This document shows, in pieces, positions 22,300-33,096 of a stretch of DNA of 64,000 bases (its first letter is position 1; each line of letters opens with the position of its first letter). Source of the stretch: Galeopsis tetrahit (taxonomy: Eukaryota > Streptophyta > Magnoliopsida > Lamiales > Lamiaceae); the NCBI GenBank assembly GCA_963675135.1, contig OY776121.1, forward strand, positions 68,340,265 through 68,404,264, written 5' to 3'. A program made the position numbers and the translations under genes. The notes under the pieces were generated by a model, which saw only the letters and a list, made by a program, of their open reading frames with translations, was not told the DNA's origin and made no database searches.

Positions 22300-23330
22300 G
22301 TACAATCCAAAAAATGTAATACTAAGATCTACAAAAGTGTAGTTAAAGTGACCATTATGCCCTTACTTTACCACTAAAGTCAAACTTCTCACTTCTTCAC
22401 TTTTTCACATCATTAATTAATATTATTATTTTATATTTGTATTCAAATTTTATTCAAAAATTATAAATAGAATAATTTTTTTGTTTAGATTTTTTTTATT
22501 CCAAAATTTTTTTTAACTTTTCTTTCACGTTTTTTACTTTTTATATTTTATGAGATTGAAAAATTAATATTTCATTTTTTTTCTTTTTATATTATATTTA
22601 CTTTTATTCAAAAATTATTTACATTCAAATTTTAAATTATAAAATCATTTTTTATTTCTATTTTAATTTATTTAGATTTTTTACATAGTACTACACACTG
22701 CAATAAATAATGCATATAACGAGTGAATGTTGCATATTTGCAACACACGTTGCATACTAGCAATAAATAATACATATACCAAGTGAATGTTGCATATTTG
22801 CAACACACATTGCATACTAACAATAAACAATACATATACCGAGTGAATGATGCATATTTATATACCAAGTGAATGTTGCACATTTGCAGGGGCGGTCGCT
22901 TTTTACTTGAAATGGCAGCGACGGCGGCGACAGGGCGAGGGAGGAGGGGCGACGTGGGTGGGCGCAGTGCTCTGCAGCTCCGACTGCGTCGTCTAGCCTC
23001 ACCCTCGGAATAAATTCTTGCGCCGCCGCCTTGGCTTCGACCACGCTTTCACCCCCAAAATTACTAAGCTTTTCAGATTCGGTTCTACACTTTCGCCGAA
23101 GAGAGAGCGGGGTATATATCATTTTTTGTGGTCGCCGAAAGAGAGAGAGTTGAGAGTGGTGTGTGGGGGGTTTGGAGAGAGTCGGTCAAAGCAGATTTGA
23201 AAATGAATCTCAAAAGTTTAGGTAGAAAGGGAGGGAAATGGAGAGAGAAAATGAATAAGAAATTGGAGAGTGAATAAGATAAGGGCATATTAGGGCTTTC
23301 ATTCCAATTTTGTAGATCTTAGTAATACCA
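22300..23330. mobile_element. TIR DNA transposon, non-autonomous, in LRR intron
   Basis: Left ACTAAGATCTACAAAA (about 22,322) is inverted at the right end (TTTTGTAGATCTTAGT, about 23,311). Further matched words are ATTATGCCCTTA against TAAGGGCATATT, so the inverted ends extend about 50 bp with gaps. The interior has a 60-bp tandem array and a GC-rich block at 22,880-23,130. I could not fix the target duplication; a MULE is my first guess because of length, long TIRs and GC-rich filler. Confidence 0.55.
22700..22880. repeat. 60-bp tandem repeat, three copies
   Basis: AGTGAATGTTGCATATTTGC and its neighbours recur with start points 22,721, 22,781 and 22,841, exactly 60 bp apart. The units hold TTGCATACTA and CAATAAATAA words. 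The array lies within the TIR element. Confidence 0.88.
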
Positions 23331-23449
23331 ATTTGTTTGTGTAGTTTTGAGTGACACCCCTATTATTCTTGTAGGTTTGAGTGAATAATCACATTAATAA
23401 AAGGATAGTATAGTATTTAAAATGTAATTATTTTTTAAAAAATATTTTG

Positions 23450-23800
23450 GAGTGAACTCATAAAATGAGCGGGTGCAGATAATTGTGGTAAAAAAATTGA
23501 AGGTGAACTCATAAAATGAGCGGGTGCAAATAATCGTGGTAAAAAAATAATTTGGGGGTGGACTCATAAAATGAGCGGGTGCAGATAACAATGGTAAAAA
23601 AAATGATTTGGGGTGAACTCATAAAATTAGCGGGTACATTAATGGTGGTAAAAAAATAATTTGGGGATGGACTCATAAAATGAGCAGATACACATAACCG
23701 TTGTAAAAATAAATTATGTGAGGTGAACTCATAAAATGAGCGTGTGTAGATAACTGTAGTAATAAAATGATTTGAGAGAAAACTCATTAAATGAACTGGA
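23450..23800. repeat. Minisatellite, about 51-56 bp unit, seven copies
   Basis: ACTCATAAAATGAGCGGGTG recurs at about 23,457, 23,507, 23,562, 23,618, 23,672, 23,728 and (diverged) 23,783, separated by GTGGTAAAAAAA-type linkers. The core CTCATaaaATGAG is itself a small palindrome. Open frames through it on the minus strand are repeat artefacts. Confidence 0.88.
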
Positions 23801-23953
23801 AATTGGTATGTACGGTACTCTCGCATGTAGTCAAGTATCACCCATCTACCAATAATTTCACCCTAGCTAGGAAGGAAATTGACGTACATGCGTGAATGAT
23901 CTGTTAACATTTTTTCTCCTACAGATCGATCTTTCAAACTTTAATATGTAACT

Positions 23954-24179
23954 TGTTGAGAGGGTCAAACAAATGTCCCACATTGAAAAGGCACAAAAGG
24001 ATTTATGGTTATAAAAGATTGATTTAGTATCCCTATTAGTATGATGTATTTTGGGGAAACTCAAAAGTAAAGCCATAAGGTTTTGTCAAATCAAAGTGGA
24101 CAGTCCGACCATGTGCAATTGTATTTTGAACAGAGATTGCGAAATACTGCCAAATATTTTTTGAAACCGAAACCCAACA
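23954..24179 (+). repeat. Old solo-LTR-like copy of the TRIM family
   Basis: Begins TGTTGAGAGGGTCAAACAAA and ends CCCAACA. It aligns over its length with the TRIM LTRs at 56,358 and 56,873: GTCCCACATTG, a TATAAAAG box, TTTTGGGGAAACTC and AAAGCCATAAGG. It is strongly diverged and without a matching 5-bp target duplication, so it is old. It lies in an LRR gene intron between a duplicated segment's halves. Confidence 0.7.
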
Positions 24180-24649
24180 CTCATAAAGAAATCATGTACG
24201 TACAAGATTCTAAACTTACCAGTGAAGATATTAGAAGAAAAATCCAGCACTATCAAGGAGGTGAGATTTCCAAATTGCTTTGGTATGGTACCTGTTTAAT
24301 GTTTATGTTACATGTACAATACAATCATCATCCACTTTTAGATCGAGAGATTAAATTACTAGTATTTGAGTACTGAATAAATTAATAATTTAATTTAATA
24401 TTACCTGTCAAGTGGTTAGTAGTAAGATAAAATTCCTGAATGTGTAATAGATTGTAGGGAATGTCATCTGGGATGCTACCAGATAGTTGATTATCCGACA
24501 GGTCCATGACTATCAAAGAAGAAAGGTTGAAGATAGAGGGTGGAATACTTCCTGCATATATATGTTATAAAAATAATTAAATCTGATGGAGGAGTATATT
24601 TTAATTAATTCGACTATTAATATCCCACAATTAATGAATATATATAATA

Positions 24650-24972
24650 CTCCCTCCATTTCTTAATAAGTGTCACTTTGGCTTTTTAACTAATTTTAAA
24701 ATAAGTGTCATTCTAGAGTTTTTCCTTTAATTTTGACTATTTTACCCTTATATATTTACCATAAATATTTTTCATAAATAAATTCCACAAAAATTGTTTA
24801 TACCAAAATTAATTTGATTATGAATACTAACTACATTCTTGACCACATTCTTTATCAAATAAAATTTCTATATTAAAATTAGTATAATTAATGAAGGGTA
24901 ATATAGACCATAATTTATTATCTTAATTTGTTGAAAAAAGCTAAAATGACACTTATTAAAAGATGGAGGGAG
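24650..24972. mobile_element. Stowaway MITE interrupting an LRR exon
   Basis: 323 bp flanked by TA on both sides. The ends are CTCCCTCCATTTCTTAATAA and its inverse near GATGGAGGGAG, with AAGTGTCA..TGACACTT continuing the inverted match. It sits directly against the truncated exon at 24,975, whose sister exon at 24,408-24,553 shows the missing part. Confidence 0.85.
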
Positions 24973-25186
24973 TAGATTGTAGTAGAGAGGGTCATCTGGG
25001 ATGGTACCAGATAGTTGGTTATCGGATAGTTCCATGAATGTCAGAGAAGAAAGGTTGAAGATAGATGATGGAATACTTCCTGCATGCATATATGTTAATG
25101 TTAATTATAAAAACCTGATCTGATGGATGATGATCCAACTATATTTTAATTAATTAGACTATATATATATATATTCCAATTAATTA

Positions 25187-25962
25187 CCTGTGAATTGGTT
25201 TGACCATAGAGCTAACGTTGTGAGGCTGCTTAAATTCCCAATTTCAGTTGGAATGGTGCCGCTAAAGTGGTTTCCCCCAAACCTCAGCTCCTCCATCTCC
25301 CTGCACTTGTATATATTCGCCGGAATCCTCCCGGAAAACTGATTCCCGGTGAGATAAATACCTCTCAGCCTTGGAGTATTACTGCATATATCATCTGCAG
25401 GGAGACTACCAGATACCTCATTATATCTCACATCAATTTCCACCAAAGAAGATATGTTGAACAGAGCATTTGGCGGCATAGAACCCGAAAAGGAGTTGTT
25501 TCTCAGACGTACATATCGCAGTTGAGTTAACATTCCAAACCACGGCGGTATTTCGCCGGAGAGGTTGTTGAAACCCATATTCATCTCCTCTAAACGACGC
25601 AAATTAGAGAGCTGGGAGGGTAAGAAGCCTGTCAAATTGTTGGAGCTCATGTCTAAAGATCGAAGGAATGTTAAATTTCCAATATGAGGAGAAATGGTTC
25701 CCCCGAGCTGGTAGCCGGAAACATTGAGGGCGGTGACCCTACGGTGGTTTAAGCCGCAAGAAACACCAATCCAAGAACAGGTGGGAGTGTTGGTGGACCA
25801 GTTTTGTGTGATGACATTCTGGGGGTCTAAAGCAGTGATGGAAGTTTTGAAGGCGAGTAGGGCGTTTTGATCTGTAGTTAAATTTGCGGAGGAGGAGGAA
25901 GCGGGTGTCACAATTTTAAATATCAAAAGTGTAAGAAGAGCCAATGCAAATGTGATCTCCAT
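25187..25962 (-). CDS. LRR receptor-like protein, exon 1 (signal peptide, LRRNT, first LRRs)
   Basis: ATG at 25962. Residues 1-25 form a hydrophobic signal peptide (ALALLTLLIFKIV). LRRNT is at about 30-75, with DQNALLAFK, NWSTNTPTCSWIGVSC and HRRVTALN. Then about eight plant LRRs (LxxLxxLxxLxxNxLxGxIP), ending NQFTG at a GT donor. The cap and motif style match the FLS2/EFR-like subfamily XII (At3g47570-like) receptors that sense ligands at the plasma membrane; that assignment is from memory. The exon is open and reads well, but no kinase exon exists in the window, so at most a secreted ectodomain could be made. Inferred TATA box 60-80 bp upstream. Confidence 0.85.
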
Positions 25963-26000
25963 TCAATTGCTTTTTTCTTTTACTCACTTTTATTTGATTT

Positions 26001-26020
26001 AGCCTAGCCTAGCCTAGCCT
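26001..26020. repeat. (AGCCT)4 microsatellite in LRR gene leader
   Basis: Four exact AGCCT units between the LRR start codon and its TATA box. Confidence 0.95.
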
Positions 26021-26022
26021 CT

Positions 26023-26039
26023 CATATATTTATATATAC
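26023..26039 (-). promoter_or_regulatory. Putative TATA box of the LRR gene
   Basis: The minus strand reads TATATATAAATATATGAG about 60 bp upstream of the ATG at 25962, with an (AGCCT)4 tract between. Spacing leaves a short leader. Sequence evidence only. Confidence 0.45.
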
Positions 26040-26315
26040 GTTTTCATACAGTGTACAGTACATTTTTTGCAAATTGAACTTAGACTTTTATGTTCATAGT
26101 TGGAAAAAGTATACTTGTGCACTTGTGTCGTGTGAGCTGAGTGGAAACTGTAAAGACCATGTTTTCCAAGTCCATGAGTACTGTAGTCTTTAATTGATTT
26201 CCGTTCCCAGTCCCTGGGAAATTGGTAAACAAGTCCTTCAAGTTTTATTTATTCATGAAGATGTCCGAGTTATCACATTTTGTACAACTCTTGATAAAAA
26301 TGTCCTATGAATATA

Positions 26316-26837
26316 CAGTAAAACCTCTCTATAGTCATATCTTTGGGACCACAAAAAAATATTTCTAAATGGGGGTTATTCCTAAATAGAGTTATAAGGT
26401 TTTTTTTTTTTTTTAAATGCATGTATATTATATAATGGTATAATTAGTAGATACATGTACATGATGTAATGTATTTACTAATGTGAAGAAGCTTTAAGCT
26501 TACTCGACAAGTTGAAAATGTTTTGGGTTCAACAAGAAGGTGATCATGTGGACGAGCTAATGCGCACACGCAAGGATAAGGTTACAACACAAAAGATTAA
26601 ATCATTGTCACAATCAACCTTGAACAAGTATTTTAAATCAACTTAAATCTATTGTAAAATTATATATATTATTATGATTTATTCCTAGTGTATTTCTTTA
26701 TGTTGGGACTTGAAAAAATAAGAATTATGACAATATGGAGTTTATTTTAAATTATAACTGATCCCAAGTGACCATGAATTTTTATTTCTAAAGAGAGTTT
26801 ATTCCTTAATAGAGTATTTTTTTTAGAGGTTTTACTG
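26316..26837 (+). mobile_element. Emigrant/pogo-like element with transposase C-terminal remnant
   Basis: 522 bp flanked by TA. Left end CAGTAAAACCTCTCTATAGT, right end TAGAGGTTTTACTG. This terminal sequence is the one I recall for Emigrant MITEs and their pogo-like (Lemi1) relatives. Inside, 26,487-26,645 on the plus strand reads an open 52-codon tail (EALSLLDKLKMF, QQEGDHVDEL, STLNKYFKST then TAA) like the C-terminus of plant pogo transposases. An internal deletion derivative. Confidence 0.8.
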
Positions 26838-28408
26838 TAACTTCATATGGAGTATATATTTGCACTTAAAAATATTACTCTCTCCAACTATGGAGTATAA
26901 TTTAACAAGCACAGATAAAATACCAATTGGGATATATTTGCGTGAGATCTAGTTTGATTTGATAGACGGAATAGATATATTTTACTTTTTCAAATTTATA
27001 GGATAATTTATATTTAAGTAGTTTGAATTGTTGAATAAAATTATATTTTAGTGTCAAATGACAAAAATACCCTTTATAATTAGTATTTTACTTTTTTCGA
27101 TTCTCAATAAATCCTACCTTGAATTTGATATAAGTGAAGAATGCGAATAATAATTGAAGGTAAAATCCTAAAATTCAAATCATTGTTCAGTTTCGATCCA
27201 AAGGGGAATAGAAGGCAACAATTGAGTGTTACTTTCCAAATTTACCAGAGAAAAATTAGGAAAAAAATCAGCAAAGCAGACAAATTAACTACAAAATTCA
27301 ATCATATTTATTCTACTGGTTTAATTCATTTCGTCTAATAAGTACACTTCCATTATGCAAGCATTAGAAAATGCAATAACTATTTCCTCTTTTTCCATCT
27401 TGAATTGCCAATCTGCAAGAAGTTTTATTTAGAAAAAAAAACAAGAAAGGAAAGAATGGGACGGAAGAGAAAAATAAATGACACTTGTTCTTATAGTTTA
27501 GCCGATCTTGCTCTGGCAACGGGAGGGAGATAATTATAGAAGGAAGCGGGTTGAAGAAGATGACGACGACAAGCTTAGGTTTTTTATATATACATGTGGC
27601 ATCATGTAAATAGAGCTATAGTTCAGGATAGGACTGTCAGATATGCAAAGATTGGAGGACAGAATAGTCAATTTACATAGATCAGTGTAAATGAGACTAT
27701 TTCAAGAATTTTTATCTCACCCCCTTGCCCCGGACAGAAAATCACGTGAATGGGGGATTAAAGGCAAAACAGACTCGGGCCTGTTGTCTTTCTCGGGCTG
27801 TAAACAGGTAAATCAAACTACTCACTGAGTGAGATAAAACAATTAAACCAGTGTAGTCCAGGAAACCAAATGTACTGATTCTACGGATTAATCAATCCTT
27901 ATATTGTATAACGAGACTTTAAAAAATAGTCAATTTTTTTACACTAACCAATAAACATTTTTTGACATATAAAATTTACTATCACATTCTGATAGGTTCT
28001 TATTTAGTGTTAATTACTAATATTAATAATTAATCTCAACAATCGTTAAATTATATAGGAGTATTTTAGAGTTTAGACAAAAATGTTTTAGTGAAAAGAA
28101 TAGTAAACTATTTTTTTTATAGACTGGAGAGTAATTCATTTACTAATATGTCAATGCATTAATTAAATTAGAAATTAACATTCAGTGACGGAGTCAAAAA
28201 ATTTCAGTAGGGCCCGACTAATATTATTATAAAAATAAAATAATATGTAATTATTATACTCATAAAAAAATTCATAATAAAATTATCAATATATTTCATT
28301 CCATTAAATTAAATTGATCGAGTTATCTTTCATTATGTTTTGTAAAAAGTTTTGATAGTTTTGATTCAAAATGAAGCGAAATTTAATGTTTTGTAAGAAG
28401 TACTAATA
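26838..28408. other. AT-rich intergenic sequence with one transcript-like segment
   Basis: No large frame. On the minus strand a TATA box (TGTATATATAAAAAACC, about 27,573-27,590) precedes a leader near 27,560. Downstream comes a CTTCTTGCAG acceptor-like site at about 27,418 and a 25-codon ORF beginning MEKEEIVIAF and ending MEVYLLDEMN. It is not recognised and is weak evidence for a small transcript. Confidence 0.3.
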
Positions 28409-29126
28409 CAGTAAAACCTCTATAAATTAATAATCTTGGGACCATTGAATTTTATTAATTTAAAGAGATATTAATTTATTAATATTTATTAATTAAAAGA
28501 TAGACTTTTTAAATTCATCAAATTTAGTACATATATATTGAAAATAAATGAATTCATATAGGAGTATGTTTTATTGATTATATTTGTGCATCAACCAATT
28601 TTTTGTAATTAATTAAATATATTCATTGTATACATGTTTACATTAATTCGTTGCACTTAAATATATTCATGCATGGTGAATAAAACATATTCTCTACTAT
28701 ATAAATCTCAATATGGAAATAAAATATTTCGTAACACTCAGTCATGTCTTCTCATCAAAAGACATCGCAAAATTATCCATGAATGATCAAATGCGTAAAA
28801 CATTATGTGAGTATAAGAGAGACCATTCCACATGCACTCAAAAAGATTTACAATAGCGGATTGGTGAAAAATATCATTTGAAAGTTAGTCAAGGTATTCA
28901 TATTTTAGTAAATTACCATAATATTTATAATTGTAATATTTATGAATTATTAATTTAGAGTTTTAATGAGACCTAATATTTATAAAGAGATTTTCCGAAA
29001 AATTATTATCTTATTATCTTATCGAATTTGATGATTTTTTACAAAGGCCCAAATCGAGACCGGAAGATTTTATTATTTTAGAGAGTTTATTAATTGATAG
29101 GATATTAATTTATAGAGGTTTTACTG
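28409..29126 (+). mobile_element. Emigrant/pogo-like element with transposase N-terminal remnant
   Basis: 718 bp flanked by TA. CAGTAAAACCTCTATAAATT at the left end is inverted at the right end (AATTTATAGAGGTTTTACTG). Plus strand 28,770-28,918 reads KLSMNDQMRKTLCEYKRDH, then QKDLQ, a TAG at about 28,852-28,857, and RIGEKYHLKVSQ. That pattern is the CENP-B-type N-terminal helix-turn-helix of pogo transposases, inactivated by the stop. Confidence 0.85.
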
Positions 29127-29746
29127 TATTCTATAATCCATAGAATATAAACTAATTTTAAACACACTAAACTAATTTTTTATTTAAAATTCAGTACTAA
29201 AATACTGTTTAATTCTAAAGACATTTTTGTAATTCTTGGCAAAGACAATAATTTCAAATATACTATCAGTTAATATTGTTGACTCTATTAAAAAAAATTG
29301 GAGTATTAAGAAACAAAACGTATGTAAGTAAGCATTTATTTTTAGTTCGTTCAAATTTAATATGTATATTTCAAAATGAAAATAATATCTTATCATTATT
29401 CTCAAATCATTACTTATTTACTCAAATTGTCATTTATTTTACTCATACATAAACATTTTTTTTTAAAAAAAAACTTATTATATATAAATATAATTATATA
29501 TATATATATATATATAAATATAAATGGTGGAGAGCCCCTTGACCCCTCTGGCTCAATGCGGCTCGTCATTGGTAACATTTATTAATTAATAGAGAGTTAT
29601 TATAAATTTTGTCTAACTTGCTTTCCAGATGAAACTTATTAATCTTTGTAAAAATTCAAATCAGCATACATAATTGGAACGAAGCGAGTATTATATTTAT
29701 GTATCACAGTAATTTTTTTTAACAAAACAAAAAATATTGTTTTTTA
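29127..29746. other. AT-rich intergenic sequence
   Basis: Contains a TA-rich microsatellite at about 29,490-29,520 and long A/T runs. I see no gene, RNA or transposon end. Confidence 0.5.
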
Positions 29747-29749
29747 TTA

Positions 29750-30803
29750 GAGCATCTCCTATGTTAGGTAGAAATTTTTGGGTATGAATTTGTCATGTTT
29801 GCGCCAAATGTGTGCCACCTCAAAAGTTTTATACCCTACCTCAAAACACTCCTTCCTCTTCCAATCATTCCTACCTCAAAAGTAACTATTCAAATCATAT
29901 ATATTTATTATCTTTAACTATTAACTATTTTTGTTATGAATTATTTATTTATTCAATTAAATATTAATTATAAAATTATAATATACAAATAAAATAATAA
30001 AAAAAATCTTGGTGTAACATAATATTTAAAAAATGGTTGTTAAAATTTCATTTAAACCATACAATTAAGGAGTACAAAAAAAAAAAAAAAATTATTGCGA
30101 ATAAAAATTAAAATTAAGAGTACAACATAAAAAAAAAATTATTGCAAACATAAATTACAACACCAATTTAAAATAATAATTAAATGCTTCATAAATTAAA
30201 ATAACTTTGCTAGTTGTCTTGGTGTTGTGCCCATACGTGCTCAATCAAGTCCATTTGGAGTTGTTGATGTTTGCGTTTATATAAATTGGATTTATTAAAA
30301 AAAAAAAAAAAAAACTACTTTTCTGATCATATAGGAAACAGTAAACTCCTATTAATATAGGAAACTATACATACTCTGCAGCTTTTGCATTACTTTATCA
30401 AAACCCAAAAAATATTGACTCCAATATCAGTGAATAATCTAGAGAATTAATATGGTAGTTCAAAAGTTATACAAACCCCAAATTAAATGTGTACAGTATA
30501 TAGGAAACGGAAATTCAATATATTAAAAAAAAAAAAAAAGTTAGCAGTGGGACCCACAATATTACAGCCCACTTGCGCGTGAGTCTACGCTGAAGAAAAT
30601 ACATTCATTTTTGTATATTTGTTCCTCACGCACTATCCATCTCCACTCTCCCTTTTTCTCTTTTTTTATCTACCTGGGCAGTCACAGCCCTTCCCCCAAA
30701 TCTCTTTCTCTGCCACCTCAGCATCCTCACAGTGCAGGATTTTTTATTTTCTTGGTAGAGGTAGTGCTCCACGTGGAATCTCTACCTCCCATTGTGGATG
30801 CCC
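29750..30803. mobile_element. PIF/Harbinger-type non-autonomous element
   Basis: 1,054 bp flanked by TTA on both sides. Left end GAGCATCTCCTATGTTAGGT is imperfectly inverted at the right end (the complement begins GGGCATCCACAATGGGAGGT), and matching continues as AGA.ATT. Three-base TTA duplications and GC-starting ends fit PIF/Harbinger. The interior has three poly(A) runs and a CT-rich stretch at 30,620-30,760, with no coding evidence. Confidence 0.65.
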
Positions 30804-30978
30804 TTAGTAAAATTTTATATAAACTAATCAACATTTATGCAAATATGATCGATCGTCATATTTTTCTAAACCAACCAACTAAAATAAAAGGGAGCATACA
30901 CATTATTAATGTCACTGCAATTAAACATTTAAATTCTCAATTTACATTTCTCCACGCAAATCAAGCGCTACCTCATAA

Positions 30979-31652
30979 GGAGGTATATTCAATTGAGATT
31001 CTATTGAATTTTTTAGCACTTTAAAAAGTACGTGAATTTATAAAATTTATATACTTTTTTTATTAATTTACATAAATTTTCATAAACTTCGGTATTAATG
31101 CAAATAGTTTATTTTAATGTGAAGTATTTTTTTTAAATTAATATTATATATATATAATATATATATACATAAAAAAATTTATAAATAAATATATATATAT
31201 ATATATACTATATAAAGTTTATATATTAATTCGAAATGGGTCGGATACCCGCGGATCGGACATAAGACCCAAATCCGACCCATACTCAATACGGGGCGGA
31301 TCTTGACCCAAAGCTTGCGGGGTGTGTGGGTACCGGCAGATCGGGTCAATATTGTCATCCTTACTTCTGATATTTTGTCTTTAGAGTTTTCTGAGAGAAT
31401 TTGTTGAAATCTCTGCTTTTTAGAAGAGATTTTGGATAGTGAAATTTATTTATATTTTTTGGGGAGAATCCAACAAAATCAATAGACTATTAAAATCCAT
31501 AGACGGTTAAATACCTAAAGATTTTTAAAGACTTTTTAAAATCCTATTGAATACCTCAGAATTTTTAAAGACTTTTGAAAATCCGAATTGAATACCCCAA
31601 ATTTTGAAAGTCCAAAAAAATCCTACAGAATCCACAACCAATACACCCCCCC
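30979..31652. mobile_element. PIF/Harbinger-type non-autonomous element
   Basis: 674 bp flanked by TAA. Left end GGAGGTATATTCAATTGAG matches the inverse of the right end (GGGGTGTATTGGTTGTGG), followed by GATTCT and TTTTTT.G.ACTTT in both. The interior has AT microsatellites and a GC-rich GGGTCGGATACCCGCGGATC block at 31,229. Confidence 0.65.
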
Positions 31653-31671
31653 TAAGTCTACGTAAGTTTTA

Positions 31672-31908
31672 CTCTTCCGTCTCAAATAAATTTCACACCT
31701 ACTTTTTCGATCATTTAGAAACTCCACCCATACCATATCTAAAATATTATATTTAATATCATTATTTGAATGGTACATACATACACACAAGTCAACTCAC
31801 TTATTTATTTTTTTATAAAATTATATCTCAAAATTCTATTTATTACTATAATATTTTTCAAAAAGGGAGTGAACCGTAAGTATCAAAGTTAATCCGGGGC
31901 GGAGGGAG
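31672..31908. mobile_element. Stowaway-like MITE
   Basis: 237 bp between TA dinucleotides, left end CTCTTCCGTCTCAAATAAAT, right end GGGGCGGAGGGAG, the inverse of CTCCCTCCGCCCC. Non-coding. Confidence 0.7.
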
Positions 31909-31911
31909 TAT

Positions 31912-32812
31912 TATTTATACTCCATAAGTTTGTGAAATGCAGTCTCATTTTTCTTATATTCTTTGTCCATCAAATGTAGTCTCATACACTTTATGAAAAC
32001 TATTGATCACCCTTCAAACATCACTTAATTACTTAATTTGTCATCAACTTTATTCACAAACAATCATTTTATTCACAATAGATTCCACAATACCTTATAA
32101 TACTCTTACTTTATCTACATTTTTCTTAAAACTTATGTCCCACCCCAATGAAACTACATTTAATGGATGGAGAATATTATTTTTTTAAGAGAATTTGAGT
32201 TTTTTTTTTTTATGCAAATTACATCAATTTTATTTTTAGTCATATTAATTTTCTCACTTTGATTTTGATCTCTCACTTTAATTTTGATCATTTTGATTTT
32301 GATCTCTCACTTTAATTTTGATCATGTTCATGTATGTTGTACGTAGACCAAATCAAAATCTGAAACCTAATACGACCAAACGTAAAAAAAAAAAAAAAAA
32401 AATGGAAATTTGTATATTTGGGAGGAAATTTGTTTTTAGTCCTTAAATTTTAATTTTGGGAGGAAATTGGGAATGACTTTAATGCTCAAACGATAAATTT
32501 TAATTTCCACAAATTATATCTTTTAGTCCTTATGTATATTTGGGAGGAAATTTGTTTTTGGTATTTTTAAGTTTGAGTGATTCTAAAATAAATCATTTAG
32601 GTGGTGTTTAATTAGAGATTGTGGTGGATTAAATTGGAATTGAAATTGAAAAAAATGGATTGGAGTAATCAATGAATAGTAATTGTGTTTGGATAAAAAT
32701 GGAATTAAGAATAGAGTTAGGGTGGATGTATTTTTATTTTAAAAAAAAATCATTTTAAGGGTGTAAAAGTTATTGTGTAATGTTCGAAAAGAAAAATGTG
32801 AAAAATATGATA
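31912..32812. other. AT-rich intergenic sequence
   Basis: Includes a possible eroded MITE (about 31,915-32,185, with AATGTAGTCTCAT against GAAACTACATTTAATGG), a duplicated CTCACTTTAATTTTGATCAT block near 32,272-32,325, a poly(A) run at 32,382 and a repeated GGGAGGAAATTTG word. No gene seen. Confidence 0.45.
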
Positions 32813-32904
32813 CTCCCCCCATTCCGAAATTATTTGCACGATTTGACCGACACAGTATTTAAGAAAAGTGAATTTAGTGGTTGGTGATGTAAGATAAGGA
32901 GGAG
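32813..32904. mobile_element. Very short Stowaway derivative
   Basis: 92 bp flanked by TA, ends CTCCCCCCATTCC and AAGGAGGAG. Reduced to little more than its termini. Confidence 0.55.
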
Positions 32905-32940
32905 TATTTTAGGTGATTGATGAGGTGTAAAGTAGACAAA

Positions 32941-32990
32941 GTGAGATAGCTCAAGTAGTTAGAGCACCACTACCTAGGCCTGGGATGAAA
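32941..32990 (+). mobile_element. Truncated tRNA-derived SINE
   Basis: GATAGCTCAAGTAGTTAGAG then CACCACTACCTAGGC match the 5' half (A-box side) of the full SINE on the minus strand at 34,039-34,152. The B-box half and tail are missing. Confidence 0.7.
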
Positions 32991-33096
32991 ATATATATTA
33001 TTGGGCCACCTGACCCGCTTGTATTCTAATTTTGACAACAAAATTTAACCCGTTTATTTTGTCAATTTCTGTGATTTTTTTATCTTTTATTTTATT

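Larger units (their letters stand above)
20706..25085 (-). pseudogene. Downstream LRR exons of truncated receptor-like gene
   Basis: Minus-strand LRR exons with phase-1 GT/AG borders follow exon 1. They lie at 25,083-24,975 (cut by a Stowaway MITE), 24,553-24,408, about 24,299-24,225, about 21,931-21,852, 21,480-21,183 and about 20,790-20,706. They encode plant-type repeats such as SIFNLSSL, DNQLSG, IPKQFGNLTSL and NIEGLTMLDLSRNDLSG. Three of these exons (IPKQFGNLTSL type) are copies of one another with flanking intron, and two more form a second duplicated pair. The last recognisable exon (20,790) has lost its IP start. No transmembrane or kinase exon follows; the sequence below 20,690 is intergenic and then CACTA. 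I read it as a decayed subfamily-XII-like LRR receptor kinase gene without kinase. Confidence 0.7.

Noticed and set aside
23394..23841. Minus-strand open frames with repeated RSFYE-type peptides
   Set aside because: They run through the 51-56-bp minisatellite; the repeat length and lack of any family resemblance make them artefacts.
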